Source: Gorsachius magnificus
Lineage: Eukaryota; Chordata; Aves; Pelecaniformes; Ardeidae
Reading direction: 5' to 3'
Length of the DNA: 64,000 nucleotides
Assembly (NCBI GenBank): GCA_034008185.1
Contig: CM067086.1
Location: 35,733,007-35,797,006, forward strand
A model generated the notes under the pieces. The model saw only the letters and a list, made by a program, of their open reading frames with translations, searched no databases and was not told the origin of the DNA. The position numbers and the translations under genes are program-made. This document shows positions 46,910 through 58,362 of this stretch, piece by piece (positions within the stretch are counted from its first letter, which is position 1; each line of letters opens with the position of its first letter).

Positions 46910-49900
46910 GTAAGCAGCGATACCGGGATGCAGCAGCAACCGAACCCCGGTCCCGTCTCGGGAACTTGGAAGCGTGCTGCTTGATCGGATGGAAAAGCGG
47001 AGCGGTGCTGCAAACCCTGAGGATTCAAGAACTATGAGTCAGACCATCAAGTAAATTAGATGATAATAAAATATTATATTGTGGTTTTGTCTGTCGGCTG
47101 GATTTTGATTTCTTCCTGCCTAGTCTTTGTATGCATGCTAGCTGACTGGTACATCTCCGTGTCCGAAATTTATGGACTGCAGCGCTACCATAAGAGACAT
47201 CCCTTCCCTGGTGCATGTTCGTGATCCCCAGCTGCTTGTGTACTTCCTCGCGTTTTCACAGCTGCTCACCAAGAGCCTTCTCTCTCTCTAATCCCATTTC
47301 AGTTTTTCCTGTAACTGTGGGATTTCTTCCCAGCGCCGGTGGTGTCACAGGAGCAGCGATGAGCTGTTCCCTCTTCCTGTTTGAAAACGATGGGGCGAGC
47401 TCCCTTGGAGATAATAGCGTGTCTGATTCCCACGCTACTGCTGGTTGGCTGCTTTTCCCAAGGAAGGGAGAGACTGGAACATGGGAAATGGGGAGAAGGA
47501 GTTTCCACCGTTTCAAGGGAACCTGGAGTGCCCTCGCATCATCGTAGGCCAGAGTACAAACTTGCAGCATCTGTTTGAATGCACAGGAGCGGGACACTAT
47601 TGCGTTTAGCAAGGGCATTTGTTAAGGAAATTCTTCCTTTTCAGCTAAGGTTTGAAGTACAATTTGTCTATGGGTCTTAATGATGTCCAAAGATCTTTCT
47701 TGAAGACTTCTCCTTTTTCTGTGTGATTGAAAACTGCAAGAAAATGTTGCAGTGAGGAAAAAGCATATACAGTTTCAGCCAGGTTTTTATTTTGAGGGGT
47801 GGTTACTTAAAGCATTTTAAACATTAATTTTTATCTTCCAGCAGGCAAGAAAAGGCACATTTTGTTTCTAGATAATTATGTTGGTTGCAATATTCCTATG
47901 GATAGAAATTCTGTGTTTCTATGAGCGTTCTACCATAAGCATAGCGGAACAATTACAGTAAACTGCTATCACGCTCTCTCTGATAAAGGGCCCATAACAC
48001 ACGTTTCAAGCAACACACATCTCAAACCTGCCGTAACAATGTTTGCTTCCTTACCTGGGAGGCTTTGGGAAGAAAGTTTCCAATTGTTTTGTAAAAATTT
48101 TTTTTTTTTTTTTTAATAAAAGACTACACTCAAAAATTAATCCGTTTGTTATTCATAGCGCAACCTCATCCAAATACTACAAATACATGAGAAACCTATC
48201 TTTGTACAATTCTATGAGTCAGGTGAATCAAATCGGTACATGTTTCGAAGCTCACCTGTGGGGACATAGTGTTACTCCACTTGGCAATGAGAATCCTTTC
48301 AGGGAACTTCCTGTCTTGCGACTGGCAGAAAATGGGACTTCCTGCGAATTTAATTTTCATTTTCTACTGGCTTCGAAGTTGAAATATTTAACATTCTGTA
48401 AGCTAATGTTTTTATTAAGATAATTTGATTATTATGATCCTGTACAAGAATGCTCAAGAATCAGCTCAGTTTGTCAGATGGTGGTATAGCTCCGTTCAGG
48501 TGCACCTGAGGAAAGAGACGGGATGGAAGCGTTAATCTGGGAGTTTATTTTAAATTCCTTAAATGTATTTAATGTAAAAATGATTTCATCACAGCAATTC
48601 AATAAAAAGAACTGCTTTGGAATATACCACAAGTAATTTCAAATCACTTCAGTCTCCGTAAGGTTTCAGTGAGTGTCTTTATTAAGAATAAAACGTGTAT
48701 TTGGTTGTCAACTGAAAACATGGGACTCGTCCTGCGACTTTCAGCTGTCTGTGTGGAGGAGAGAAGGGGAGAAGGGCCCTCCGCTTCTTCACCTCTGGTG
48801 GCTCTTCAACTTCTGCAAACAGTCCCATGCTGCAGTGTGCGTAGCGGAGGTCTTGCAAGCGGTTTCTCTCCCGTCACCTGAATATCGTAAAGAGGAGAGA
48901 AAACCTGCACTGCTCTGTATCTTGAATTTGAAATCCTGTTTGTTTACCCCTGCCCAGGTTGGAAAGATCCAAGAACACAATCCTGGAGTATTGGCGTCCT
49001 TCTGCTGAGCAGCGGCTGGTTTCAGGGCCTTCCAGGTTCATTTCTTTTTGGAGCAGAAATGAGTGATCAGGTGTTTTCAACGTAAATGGCTTATTTCAGA
49101 AGGAGGGGTGAGCCCTGCCTGTGCAAACAAGGCAGAAGCGGGCTCGGCACGGGTGACACCGTTCAGAAGCCTTAGACAAGTGGCCACTTTGTGTCCCAAG
49201 CACCACATGTTTTGGGGTCTTGTCTCTCTTCATACGTTCTGTGCCTCTCTGCTTTCTGATGTTCCAGACTTTAAAATTTAAGCAACCTGAGTTGAAATCT
49301 GGTATTTCCTGTATATGTCCTGGAAAGATAACTCTAAAAATGAAACCTGCCTGTACTTTTCACTGGAGCTGCTGAGGTATATTTGCTCTTTGGTGTAGGT
49401 ACAGGGGTGGCTCCTCAGCTAGAGACAAGATATGTCCAGTATGGAATGGGACAAATGTGGTTAAAAATGATTATTTTTTTTTTTACATTGCTTTTGACAT
49501 TTTTCTACATGCAACGCCTACTTTAGTTGCACTTTACAAAAACTAATTTATATGTCAATGCCGTTGCTCGGCTGTAACATTTTGGTAACTGTGGACCTCT
49601 GAGGTGCAAGTATTCTCTGGCCTTGTTTCCAGAGACCCTTTTAAATGAGAAATGAGGAGGCAACAGTGACTGCTAAGAGAAAATGAAGGCAATGTGTGTA
49701 ATTAGGAAGCCATGTAACATACAAGGAGAAATCGATGTAAGCGAAACAATAACCTGTATTCTGAATTTCCGTGTCTTTGTTACTTTCACAGATGTATGCA
49801 TCCCAAACACATCAGCGTTTGTCCTTCTCTGACTACCGCTAGTCTTAAAAATGCTCGGTTAACCAGGAGTAATTACGATGAGGCAGCAGTCTGCTCTATG

Positions 49901-51799
49901 TTACAAAACACATTTACTTGACTCAGCGGGACTAAAGCAGTTCTCATACACTACTACTGCATGTAGAGCCAGCATACTTTTGGCCCAATATGCTTATTCA
50001 CCTTTCCTTGAAATGGCTCCGTGTGTGTCTGTGAATGTCTCTGATGAAATCGGTGGTCAAGAGTGGCCGTGGAGCGTAGCAGGGCTCCGAGTCTGCAGTA
50101 GAAGAATTATATATAGGAGATGCGTTAGGGGGGTTAGGTTGCATAATTGTGATCGGCATGGCATTCGCATCTTAAAATCCGTAATAGGATCAGTGGAAGT
50201 TAAGTAATGCCATCCAGATTAGTCGGTCACTGCAGAACTTAAGCAACCGATTCTTAGGGGAGGTTCTAATTCCTAAATATGAAAGTTTTGAACTCTGCCT
50301 CCACAAAACACAGTGATGCTTATATTCATAGCCAGATGCTGATGATAAATTTACAAAAAATAGAGGTCACATGGACATTCTGCCATTTTGAGGAAAGTTA
50401 TTAGACATCGTTTGGGAATTTCTTCTGTAATAGTTTTCATTCACAATCCTAGTGTAAGTTAAACCCTGGGTGGTCATTACACACATCTCGATAAGGATTT
50501 AGCTAAACTGATTTGATTAAATCTATATTAGTATTTCAGCAAAGTCAGATTTTGTTAGGTTCTAACCAGGAATCCTGTTGCTGCATATGGGATAAAAAAG
50601 TTGTTTGTTCTGCTTGATGCTGCCGTCTGAAAAAATGTTTTCCGGCAAGATACAAAACCATGTTAGAGTCAAATCCGTATCAATCCCAATGTATTTGAAA
50701 TGGACCCAACTCATCAGAATATCAGAGTTTCATAAATTATTCCACTTACTGATTTGTAATATCCTAGAACTATTTATGCTAGGTAGAAGAATGCTAGCAA
50801 TTTCTGCTGTGTGCTGGAAAAATGGAGACCCAGGTGGGAGGATGGGGGGACGTCTTGCGTGGTTTCGGATGTGTCAGCTGTTGTACCTTTGATGTGGCTG
50901 ATGCGGCTGATGTGCACAGCAATCGCAGTGGTTGATCTGTGGTATCAGTTGTTCAGTAGCTTTATTCTTTCCTTTTTGAGCATGCTCACAGGATGACTTG
51001 CAATAAGCGTATGTTTGGTTTTTGTGATACTTTATCTGCCATAAGGTATGGCCAGCTTGGGCAGCAGTGCCACTGAAAGCAGCAGCCTCACCTTCCTCCC
51101 ATGCAGCTCCCTTCCCTATCTTGCGCCTCAGGTGGCCCAAATATTTGTGTGTTGAGCAATGAACTGCACTGGGAAAATCACCCAGATTAAAACTAGTGTG
51201 GGAAATAAAAACTGATTAGGCTTTCAGTATTTCCAGTTAACCATGCAACTAGATAAACACCCACGCTCGCCCAAGAATGGATAACATGGAGGGGGGGAGC
51301 AAGAAAATGGTGGCAGTGCGAAACAGCTTTTTATGGAGGCAGCGGTGATTTGTGCCAGCCTGAAGTGTGCCTTGGTAAAATACTGCAAAATTTGGGTAGG
51401 TAAAAGGAAGAAAACAGACAATCTAAGTACAGAGAAAAATGACTGCAATCTCATTCATTTGCTAATGGTTATGTTAAGAAGTAAATATTCTGTGAAGAAC
51501 ACGCAAAAATCTTAATTTAGAACCTCATTCCCATTTTAATGTAATCTTTTCATTATGTTTCTTTTTTTTGACTTTTTGGCCCGTTATTATCAATAGTCAC
51601 CTAGAAAAGCAGGCCCCAGGATCCTCCAAAGGGAAAGTCCCAAATATATTCAGAAATTACGGTGGTGCCTGCTGGCCAGCAACTGGGGACAGATTCATTG
51701 CAGTCGTTTCAGTCTGTATAAAATAGGAACCGGAGACACATTTCTGTTCCACATGCAGAAATGTGTTGTCTAGGGGAAACTGTGGTCTAATGTGCCGAA

Positions 51800-51900
51800 C
51801 ACAGAATGACCCGTCAGCAGTTCTGGTTCTCCTCCCAGCCCTGCCACCCCTGTGTTGTGCGATCTTTGGCAATTCATTTAAAAATCTGTGGGCTATGGCA
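51800..51900 (+). repeat. MIR/CORE-SINE-like fragment
   Basis: The stretch TTCTCCTCCCAGCCCTGCCA, then TGTGTTGTGCGATCTTTGGC and AATTCATTTAAAAATCTGTG, follows the known core of MIR-type SINEs (in which 'cagctctgccac', 'tgtgaccttgggcaa' and 'tcacttaac' occur in order). It is highly diverged. Confidence 0.45.
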
Positions 51901-53235
51901 CGATTAAACATGAGCTTGCAGTGAAGTTGAAGAGATTTCAGCTGAGACGCTGTGGTCAATTGTATGCAGACTTTTAATTCATTTCAGGGCACAGCTGGGA
52001 GATTAGTTTCAACCTACCACTGCAGGGAGTTAAAGCAAACCTGTTTCTTTTGCAGTAAAATGAACAAGGAGCATTTGCACAACCATTTAATGTATTCAGC
52101 CATGAGGAAGTAGGTTCCTGCATCACTCAGCTTCCATGGGAGGGCAATTCTTCCTCCACCCTGGTTTCTCTCACTTCTAGAAATGAGAATGGAAAAATCC
52201 ACTATATTTTTAAAGGTGCCTCAGAGACTAAACCGGATGCATAACTCTCTCAAGCCTTTCCGGTCTAACAGAAGCAGAAAGGAATCAGAAATGGATGTGC
52301 GAGGTCTGAACGGAGTGTTAGCTCGAGCACAAGTGAATGTTGCACATAGCCTTCGCTTTAGAAAATGGGCTGCGCGGTACCAGGGTCGCAGAGAGAGAAC
52401 TTGCCTTGCACCGCTTCAGGCGCCCAGTTACTCCAACACCTTCTTCCACCAGGCTTATTATTGCCATTTTATTGAACTTGTTTAATTTGAAAGAATGTTT
52501 AAACCTGAGACTTTCTGCGTTGTGCTTGTTTCTTTTCCTGCAAATGGGCTTGTGCCACAAACCAGTGTGACAACTAAGCTGTATGTACCATTATTCCTAG
52601 GAGCCACACAGAGTTGTGCTGAATTAACTAATGGCATGATTATACCATCAAACAAATTCAATTAAATTGTTATACTTGCATGCTGCCTCTTGTAGAAAAG
52701 CTTTAACTCAGGGAAGGAGAACAAAAATTTAAAACAGCGATATAAATTAATTTTAAAATCAAGCATCCAGTGTAGAAGGCTTTTTGGTATTTATACTGCA
52801 TGTTTCCATTCTTCTTTCTTTACTATGAAGCAAATTCATCCTTTTATCTAAAAACCCACTGTCTTTCTTCTTAAGTAATGGAGATTATGAATATTAGAAT
52901 TGTAGTGTACTTCAGATCTGGGTTATTTTTAATTCCAATTGCCTAAGAGATTTTTCTTTTGCCCAAGAAGGTCTTGAAGCAAAACGTCCTCTTGCTTTAC
53001 TTGCCCAATTCAAGCTCATCGTGTGTAACCCTAGAAGCTCACTGCTTCTAGTTATCAGCACTCGGACTAGGATGTATCTCTGGTTTAGGGACTGGCTTAG
53101 ACCAGACACCCAACTTTTAGATGGCTAAACGAACCCTACTTGTGAGTGCTTTCTATGCTTTAAAAAATGATCAGCCTAGCAAATTGGTATAATACTCTAG
53201 GGTCTCTCAGATCCTGAATTGCTCTGATGCCTCTC

Positions 53236-53306
53236 AGCTGAGAAATAAACCAAGGTCCTGATTAGCAGTGTTTATTAAAAGCCCTGTGGCACTTTTTGCC
53301 CGAGCT
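53236..53306 (+). repeat. Ancient sauropsid/amniote interspersed repeat, piece 1
   Basis: The segment with AAACCAAGGTCCTGATTAG followed by TATTAAAAGCCCTGTGGCAC matches a common old repeat of turtles, crocodilians and birds as I remember it. I cannot name the family with certainty. Confidence 0.5.
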
Positions 53307-53385
53307 GACTATAGATGGGTAATCACATCCACGGTTACATAACGAAGATAAACATTTCACGGCGTTATAAACTCTCCTGCTGTGA

Positions 53386-53562
53386 AGCATAAGCCACCCA
53401 CCAACTGCCTGATTTTAGGAAGAACCCTCTCCATTACATAAGTGTTCAGTATGGGGGTTTCTTGCACCTGCCTCTGAAGCATCTGGTACTTGTCACCTTC
53501 AAAAACAGGATTCGAGACTCGATGGACAACTAATCTGAGCCAATCTGGCAAATTTTATGTAA
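53386..53562 (+). repeat. Ancient sauropsid/amniote interspersed repeat, piece 2
   Basis: This contains TCTCCATTACATAAGTGTTC, then TTTCTTGCACCTGCCTCTGA, GCATCTGGTACTTGTCACC and CTCGATGGACAACTAATCTG in order. It is a widespread old repeat end in reptile and bird genomes, probably CR1-related. Divergence is high. It may be part of the same insertion as piece 1, 80 bp to the left. Confidence 0.6.
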
Positions 53563-55639
53563 CCAAAGGCTCTTTGTGACAGGAGGACGTGTCACAGTTC
53601 TTGCTGATGTATCTGCCGAGTTCCCAGGGCTATTTAAAATGTGTATTGTATGTTCTTCCTTAAAAGTTCATTTTTAAGCTGCTTGATGCAAGGTAATATT
53701 GTAGGAATCGCTATACAAATGTGCAAACGAGTGGGACTGCATTCATATGTGTGATTGTGGGTGACTTTTAAGTACATTTCTGTTCATGAAGAAGCAATGA
53801 ATTGCTAGCAGAGAAAGTGGGAGTGCTATTACATAAGTTGGAGCTATCCAGGATATCTTTAGCTTGTTCTCGTGTGCTTTGTGCATTTTTCCTCTCTCTG
53901 CAGAAAGGGCAGAACAGGTATAACTATTTAACATCAGCCGCATCTAACCCTAGATTCAACTCCTCCCCACGGTGTTTAGCTAGTGTGGATCCCTGATTGT
54001 TCTCACATGCAGATCACACAAATGCTACCAAAATGCTTGTGAAAGAATTGACACAAGAGAACTGTATCAGGGGATTTTATCATTTATAGGAAGAAAAATT
54101 TTAGATACCTTCTACTGAAGTAACATCTTTGATTTCAAAGCAGTCTTCAAATCCTGGTTAAGAAACTTGATATTTTGCACGAGAATGTATTAGGCTCTGG
54201 GGTGGTAAATGGTCATGTTTAAATCAAAGTATTTTCTTTCTAGCCCATATTTGAATCTCACTGATGTTTCTGAGAATTAAGCACATGCATAAAGCTAAGC
54301 GCGTTCTTGACCGCTCTGCAGCTTTAGGGCAGTGTAACTTGCTGCCTGTATTAAAACACATCTAAGCATTTCCTAAACAAAAGTCTCGTAGTGCACAGCG
54401 ACACAGTGGAACATTTCATTGTGGGACATTAACAATACCATATCTAACTGAAACGTAATGCTCTTTAAATGAGAAACTGGCAGCATTAGATGCCATGTAC
54501 ATGTTCCTTGGTAATGATATTTAATATTTTAAACATCGGAAGAATCTGTAGCTCTCCAACCAATAGACTTCGTGAAAAGCTCTCCAAACATTTTCATCCA
54601 TCGCTGTGGGTTCCAAATGTATCGGCTCTTTGTCTTTTTCCCGGTTGCACTGATTGCAACTGTCACTGAGTCACACAGCTTGCTTTGGGCCTGCAGCCAA
54701 GTTGATTACAACAACAACTTGTGAACCATAGAAAGGTAGTCTCAGATCTCAGAGAGAGCTCAATTATAAAGAAAAAGGACACACTAAATCCATCTGAAAA
54801 AGAGTGGACTTAAAGACTATTTTTGCATCGTTCTCACTACTTTCTCAGGAAAGTAATTAGTTATCAATGGTGAAATTAATTCTTTTGAGACATCACGAGC
54901 AGCTACAAATGAAAAAGATGTTGAAGCTGTCTGCAGTCGGTCAGATGTTAAGGCGGTACCTGTTAGTGCAAAGATCACAGATACACAAGGTTGGGGGCAA
55001 ATGTGCCAAAATGATTTCTTAGTTTCAGTGTGTTTCAGTGTTATTTATTTCTCAGTAAAAGGACTGCTCACCAGCTGTCTAGGAATATTTGACATCTCCA
55101 GGGTATAAACAATAAAACTAATAAATTTCTTCGTACAGTAACATTTACACCCATGATCTTTATACAATGGATGGTAAACATACCAAGTAGGAAAGAACTA
55201 AGCTGTTGTCTTTTGGGGGGCCCTGGAAAGCTCTATTATTACAAATAATATCACAGCCTTTTTGGATGACTGACTAAAAAGTTTTGTCCCTATCTTCCAC
55301 AGCACATAAATCATTTGAGGAGAAAAATACTTGAGCTCCCAGTGTTTTAACCCAGATATTTTAATTGCATGAATTTAATGGGGGTTGGGCACATGGATAA
55401 CTTTTAAAGGTTTCAGTCCATTTAGTGAAATACCACTTCAATTTAAGAATGAATTTTTGCATTAGATAAGCTACAAGTATTCTATTAAGAATTAAGGAGC
55501 AAGACATTAATTTGATGTATGTGACTCCGCTGACACGAGCACCTATGTTATGTAATTTTTCTTCTGTAGTGACCAAACTTTGTGTTAGAACAACCCAACT
55601 TGTTTCTCCTCCATACTCACAATGGGATGCTGATCTCTG

Positions 55640-56110
55640 TCTTCATTCCCTACTTTCCAGCCTGAATTTATTCATTATCAGATTATACCCACATGTTCTC
55701 ATGACAACACTGTCTGCTAGCTTAAATAGTTATTTTCCCTCTTGATATATTTATAGTCCATCATGATACCAGTCCCCATACTCTAGATGAACCAGACCAC
55801 AATCTTCCATTTTCTTCTCATATACCAGGCTCTCCATCTCCAAGACTAGTTGAATGGCCCATCTCTGCAACTACGTTAGCTTGGATTCATCCTTCTTGAA
55901 CATGAAACACAAGAATTGTGCAGAATAGTTTGTATGAGCTATTGCCAGGGCTCTGCACTAATGGTATTAATTCTTCCATGTCTCTGATATAGCCTATGAA
56001 TGCATTTCTCTTTTTCCTTGCTTATGGCAGATTGGTAGCTCAAATATTTTTGTCTCCAGTTAATGTATACATCCCATTCTCCTCCTGAGTTGTCTCTAGC
56101 TGAGGAGCTC
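55640..56110 (-). mobile_element. Ancient CR1-like LINE fragment
   Basis: Read on the plus strand this matches the antisense of an old amniote CR1 end as I recall it. There is AGCCTGAATTTATTCAT, then CCACATGTTCT, CTTAAATAG and TGATATATTTATAG, then TTCATCCTTCTTGAACATG, then GGGCTCTGCACTAATGGTA, in the right order and spacing. Divergence is high and reading frames are destroyed. It lies about 10 kb upstream of SPRED1. The family assignment needs a repeat search. Confidence 0.6.
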
Positions 56111-57021
56111 AGGTTTTGTAGTAAAACTTTTGTTCTTGGTTTCTAAATGCTCGATTTTGGCCTTTAAATTTCACTTCATTTCTGTTACTGCAGTCCTCAA
56201 ATTTATCCAGTTTTTCTGGTGGTATCCTCCTCTGTTGTGACCACTTTGCTTTGTCAGTCCATCTCATAACCACAGATGTTTTCTGTGACATCTACATCCA
56301 TCCAGATGCAAATAAGAGCTTGAGGAGCTCTGCTAGCTGCCTCTCTGCAGCTTGATGCTTTGCTTTCAACATTTGATGAGAAACATCTGCACTTTGTAAG
56401 GTGGCATGGGCACCACTGCTCCAGCATGTATTTTTAAATGAGATTTTAGGATGCATTTTGTAAACAGAAGCAGAGACAGGATAACTGATTTTTTTTTTTT
56501 TTTTTGTCAAAGAGATTAGAATCCTCATTCAAGGCCTTAAAGCTATTTTGGTCTGTCAAAGTTCCCCCTGCTCCCTGCTGACTTTTGCAGGCAATTCACT
56601 AGTTTACATGAGAGCATTTTAACAACTTCAGAACAATTAAGGGCAAATAAACAATGTTGATATTCAGATTAAGAGTAAAGAAGTATAATGTAATTTTAAT
56701 CCATCATTTGATTTAGAATTCAGATTAGGAGGCATCAGAAACCTGCAGCTTGTCTCCCCTTTCATCCGAGTTTGAATAAAAAGTATGAAAGTAAAACTAA
56801 AAGCCTTTGTGAGAAAGAAGGTCATCAGGTTTATTCAGGCCCAGAAATTCAAATACATCTTGGAACAGTAAGGCAGAAACCATACTTAACTGTTTCAGTT
56901 TAATCTGCAAATTACAAAGCTGCATCAGAACTAGCAACAATTTATATAATTCTTTACAGTTTCAGTATACAAGGCAAGACATAAAGACTAAACTAACACC
57001 TACTATCTGCTTTCTCTCATT

Positions 57022-57130
57022 TCTTAGACTGTAAACTGTTTGAGGTAGGGCTAGTTTTAAGATTATTCTGTTTCCATAGTGCTTGGAAAAATGGGCTCTT
57101 ATTCTTAGTTGGCACTATCGTAGGAAACAC
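57022..57130 (+). repeat. MIR/CORE-SINE-like tail
   Basis: TTAGACTGTAAACTGTTTGA, then GGTAGGGCTAG, CATAGTGCTTGG, AAAATGGGCTC and GGCACTATCGTAGG match in order the 3' tail of old amniote CORE-SINEs as I recall it. Confidence 0.6.
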
Positions 57131-57837
57131 CATTCCTGAAGAAGTATGGACAAGAACTGCCCTGTTGTCAATGAATCATGGATAATAGTAATGCTTTACA
57201 TATTTCCTCTTAGCCTCCACATTCTGTTAAGACTTTAAAAAAAAAAAAAAATCTTCCTCTGTAAATAACAAAGTACATGTATTTGCTGCTGTACAAAGAG
57301 CAGTGTTCAGTTAATGTAATGACTAAATCCAATTCACAAATACACAAAAAATTTCGTCAGGTTTTAGAAACTATTTTAAATTCTATCCATCGTACACACA
57401 AGCTGCAACACGTATGATATGACATGCCTACATCTCTGATCTGTAGAAGAGGAGAAGGGGATTTTAAACCCTATTCTCGGTTTTCTGAGATTGATTAAAA
57501 TGCTCCAGCACAGCTGAATCATGCAGGTGTAAATTGTCTGTGTGTGGGAGGAAGAGACAGAATTGCTTCTCTTCAGCCTGATCTGACTTACACTACAGCA
57601 AACAGCCTTTTCTCCACGAAACGTGTGGTAGTCAAGAAGCATCCTGCTCCTCTTGTGAGCTGGGGGACTAACAGAGTGTTTCCAGTTATTCATTCTAGAT
57701 GGGAAATGCAGACAAGTACAATGCAGAACACATGGTTGGAAATGTGCTCTGGGTTTTTGGTGGAATTCTTCAATCACTAAATCAATCTTCTCCCTGATGT
57801 CTGTAAAGTACTCTTGTTTTTAAGCTGTCTTTCATAT

Positions 57838-57930
57838 GCACACAGACTCATTCACAGACACACGCGCATGTGTAGCCCTGCACACATACACATATGTATG
57901 CACAGATAGGCATATGTATGCATGAACACG
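57838..57930. repeat. Degenerate CA/TATG low-complexity region
   Basis: ACACA and CATATGTATG units recur over about 90 bases in the upstream flanking region. Confidence 0.6.
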
Positions 57931-58271
57931 TATCTCAGTTGTTCCTGAAAAATGAAGGGTTTATAAATTAATAAACCTTTTCAGCTATTTTTCTTCCATG
58001 TTATTGTAACTGCTTGGCAGGCTTTGATGCTGCTGGTGTCAGAGTGTCTACGGGGCTCAAAGTTCTGGGCTTCCTTGCACTAACCATTGAACGTGCACAC
58101 AGAGAAGAACAATCCAGTAAAGACTGTAAGTCCAATAGTGTTTGCAGATGGAAATGGGAGGCACCTATGGCTATTACCTGTCCATTGCCTGGAGATGGCT
58201 AGGGAGACTAGACTGTAAGTGAGGCACCTAGATCATGTGCCTGAAAGTATGCCTTCTATATTTTTTCCTGC

Positions 58272-58362
58272 TGTGGTTTGCCCAAGGTTTTACTGAGTCT
58301 CTGTGGTAAGAGCATGAATTGATACCAGATCTCTTGATTTCAGTTTAATATGTTAACCACAC
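58272..58362 (-). repeat. MIR/CORE-SINE-like fragment, antisense
   Basis: On the plus strand GGTTTGCCCAAGGTTTTACT, then ATACCAGATCTCTTGATTTC and GTTAACCAC run in the order of the reverse strand of a MIR-type SINE. It is highly diverged. Confidence 0.55.

Larger units (their letters stand above)
44850..47000 (-). promoter_or_regulatory. SPRED1: SPRED1 CpG-island promoter and 5' leader region
   Basis: About 2 kb of very GC- and CpG-rich DNA surrounds coding exon 1 and extends upstream, in sharp contrast to the AT-rich flanks. It has no evident TATA box. It holds GC-box-like runs, an ETS-like CCTTCCGCC near 46039, and several G-rich tracts. This is the form expected of a broadly expressed, dispersed-start vertebrate promoter. 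The exact transcription start is not readable from sequence. Open frames here in all six frames come from the lack of AT-rich stop codons and are not genes. Confidence 0.85.

Noticed and set aside
46378..47037. 219-codon frame and several minus-strand frames in the upstream CpG island
   Set aside because: Composition-driven; they cross the plausible splice donor at 46909 and have no family resemblance.
54590..54730. Possible conserved non-coding element about 9.6 kb upstream of SPRED1
   Set aside because: Balanced composition and a TGAGTCA motif drew attention, but without an alignment there is no real support.
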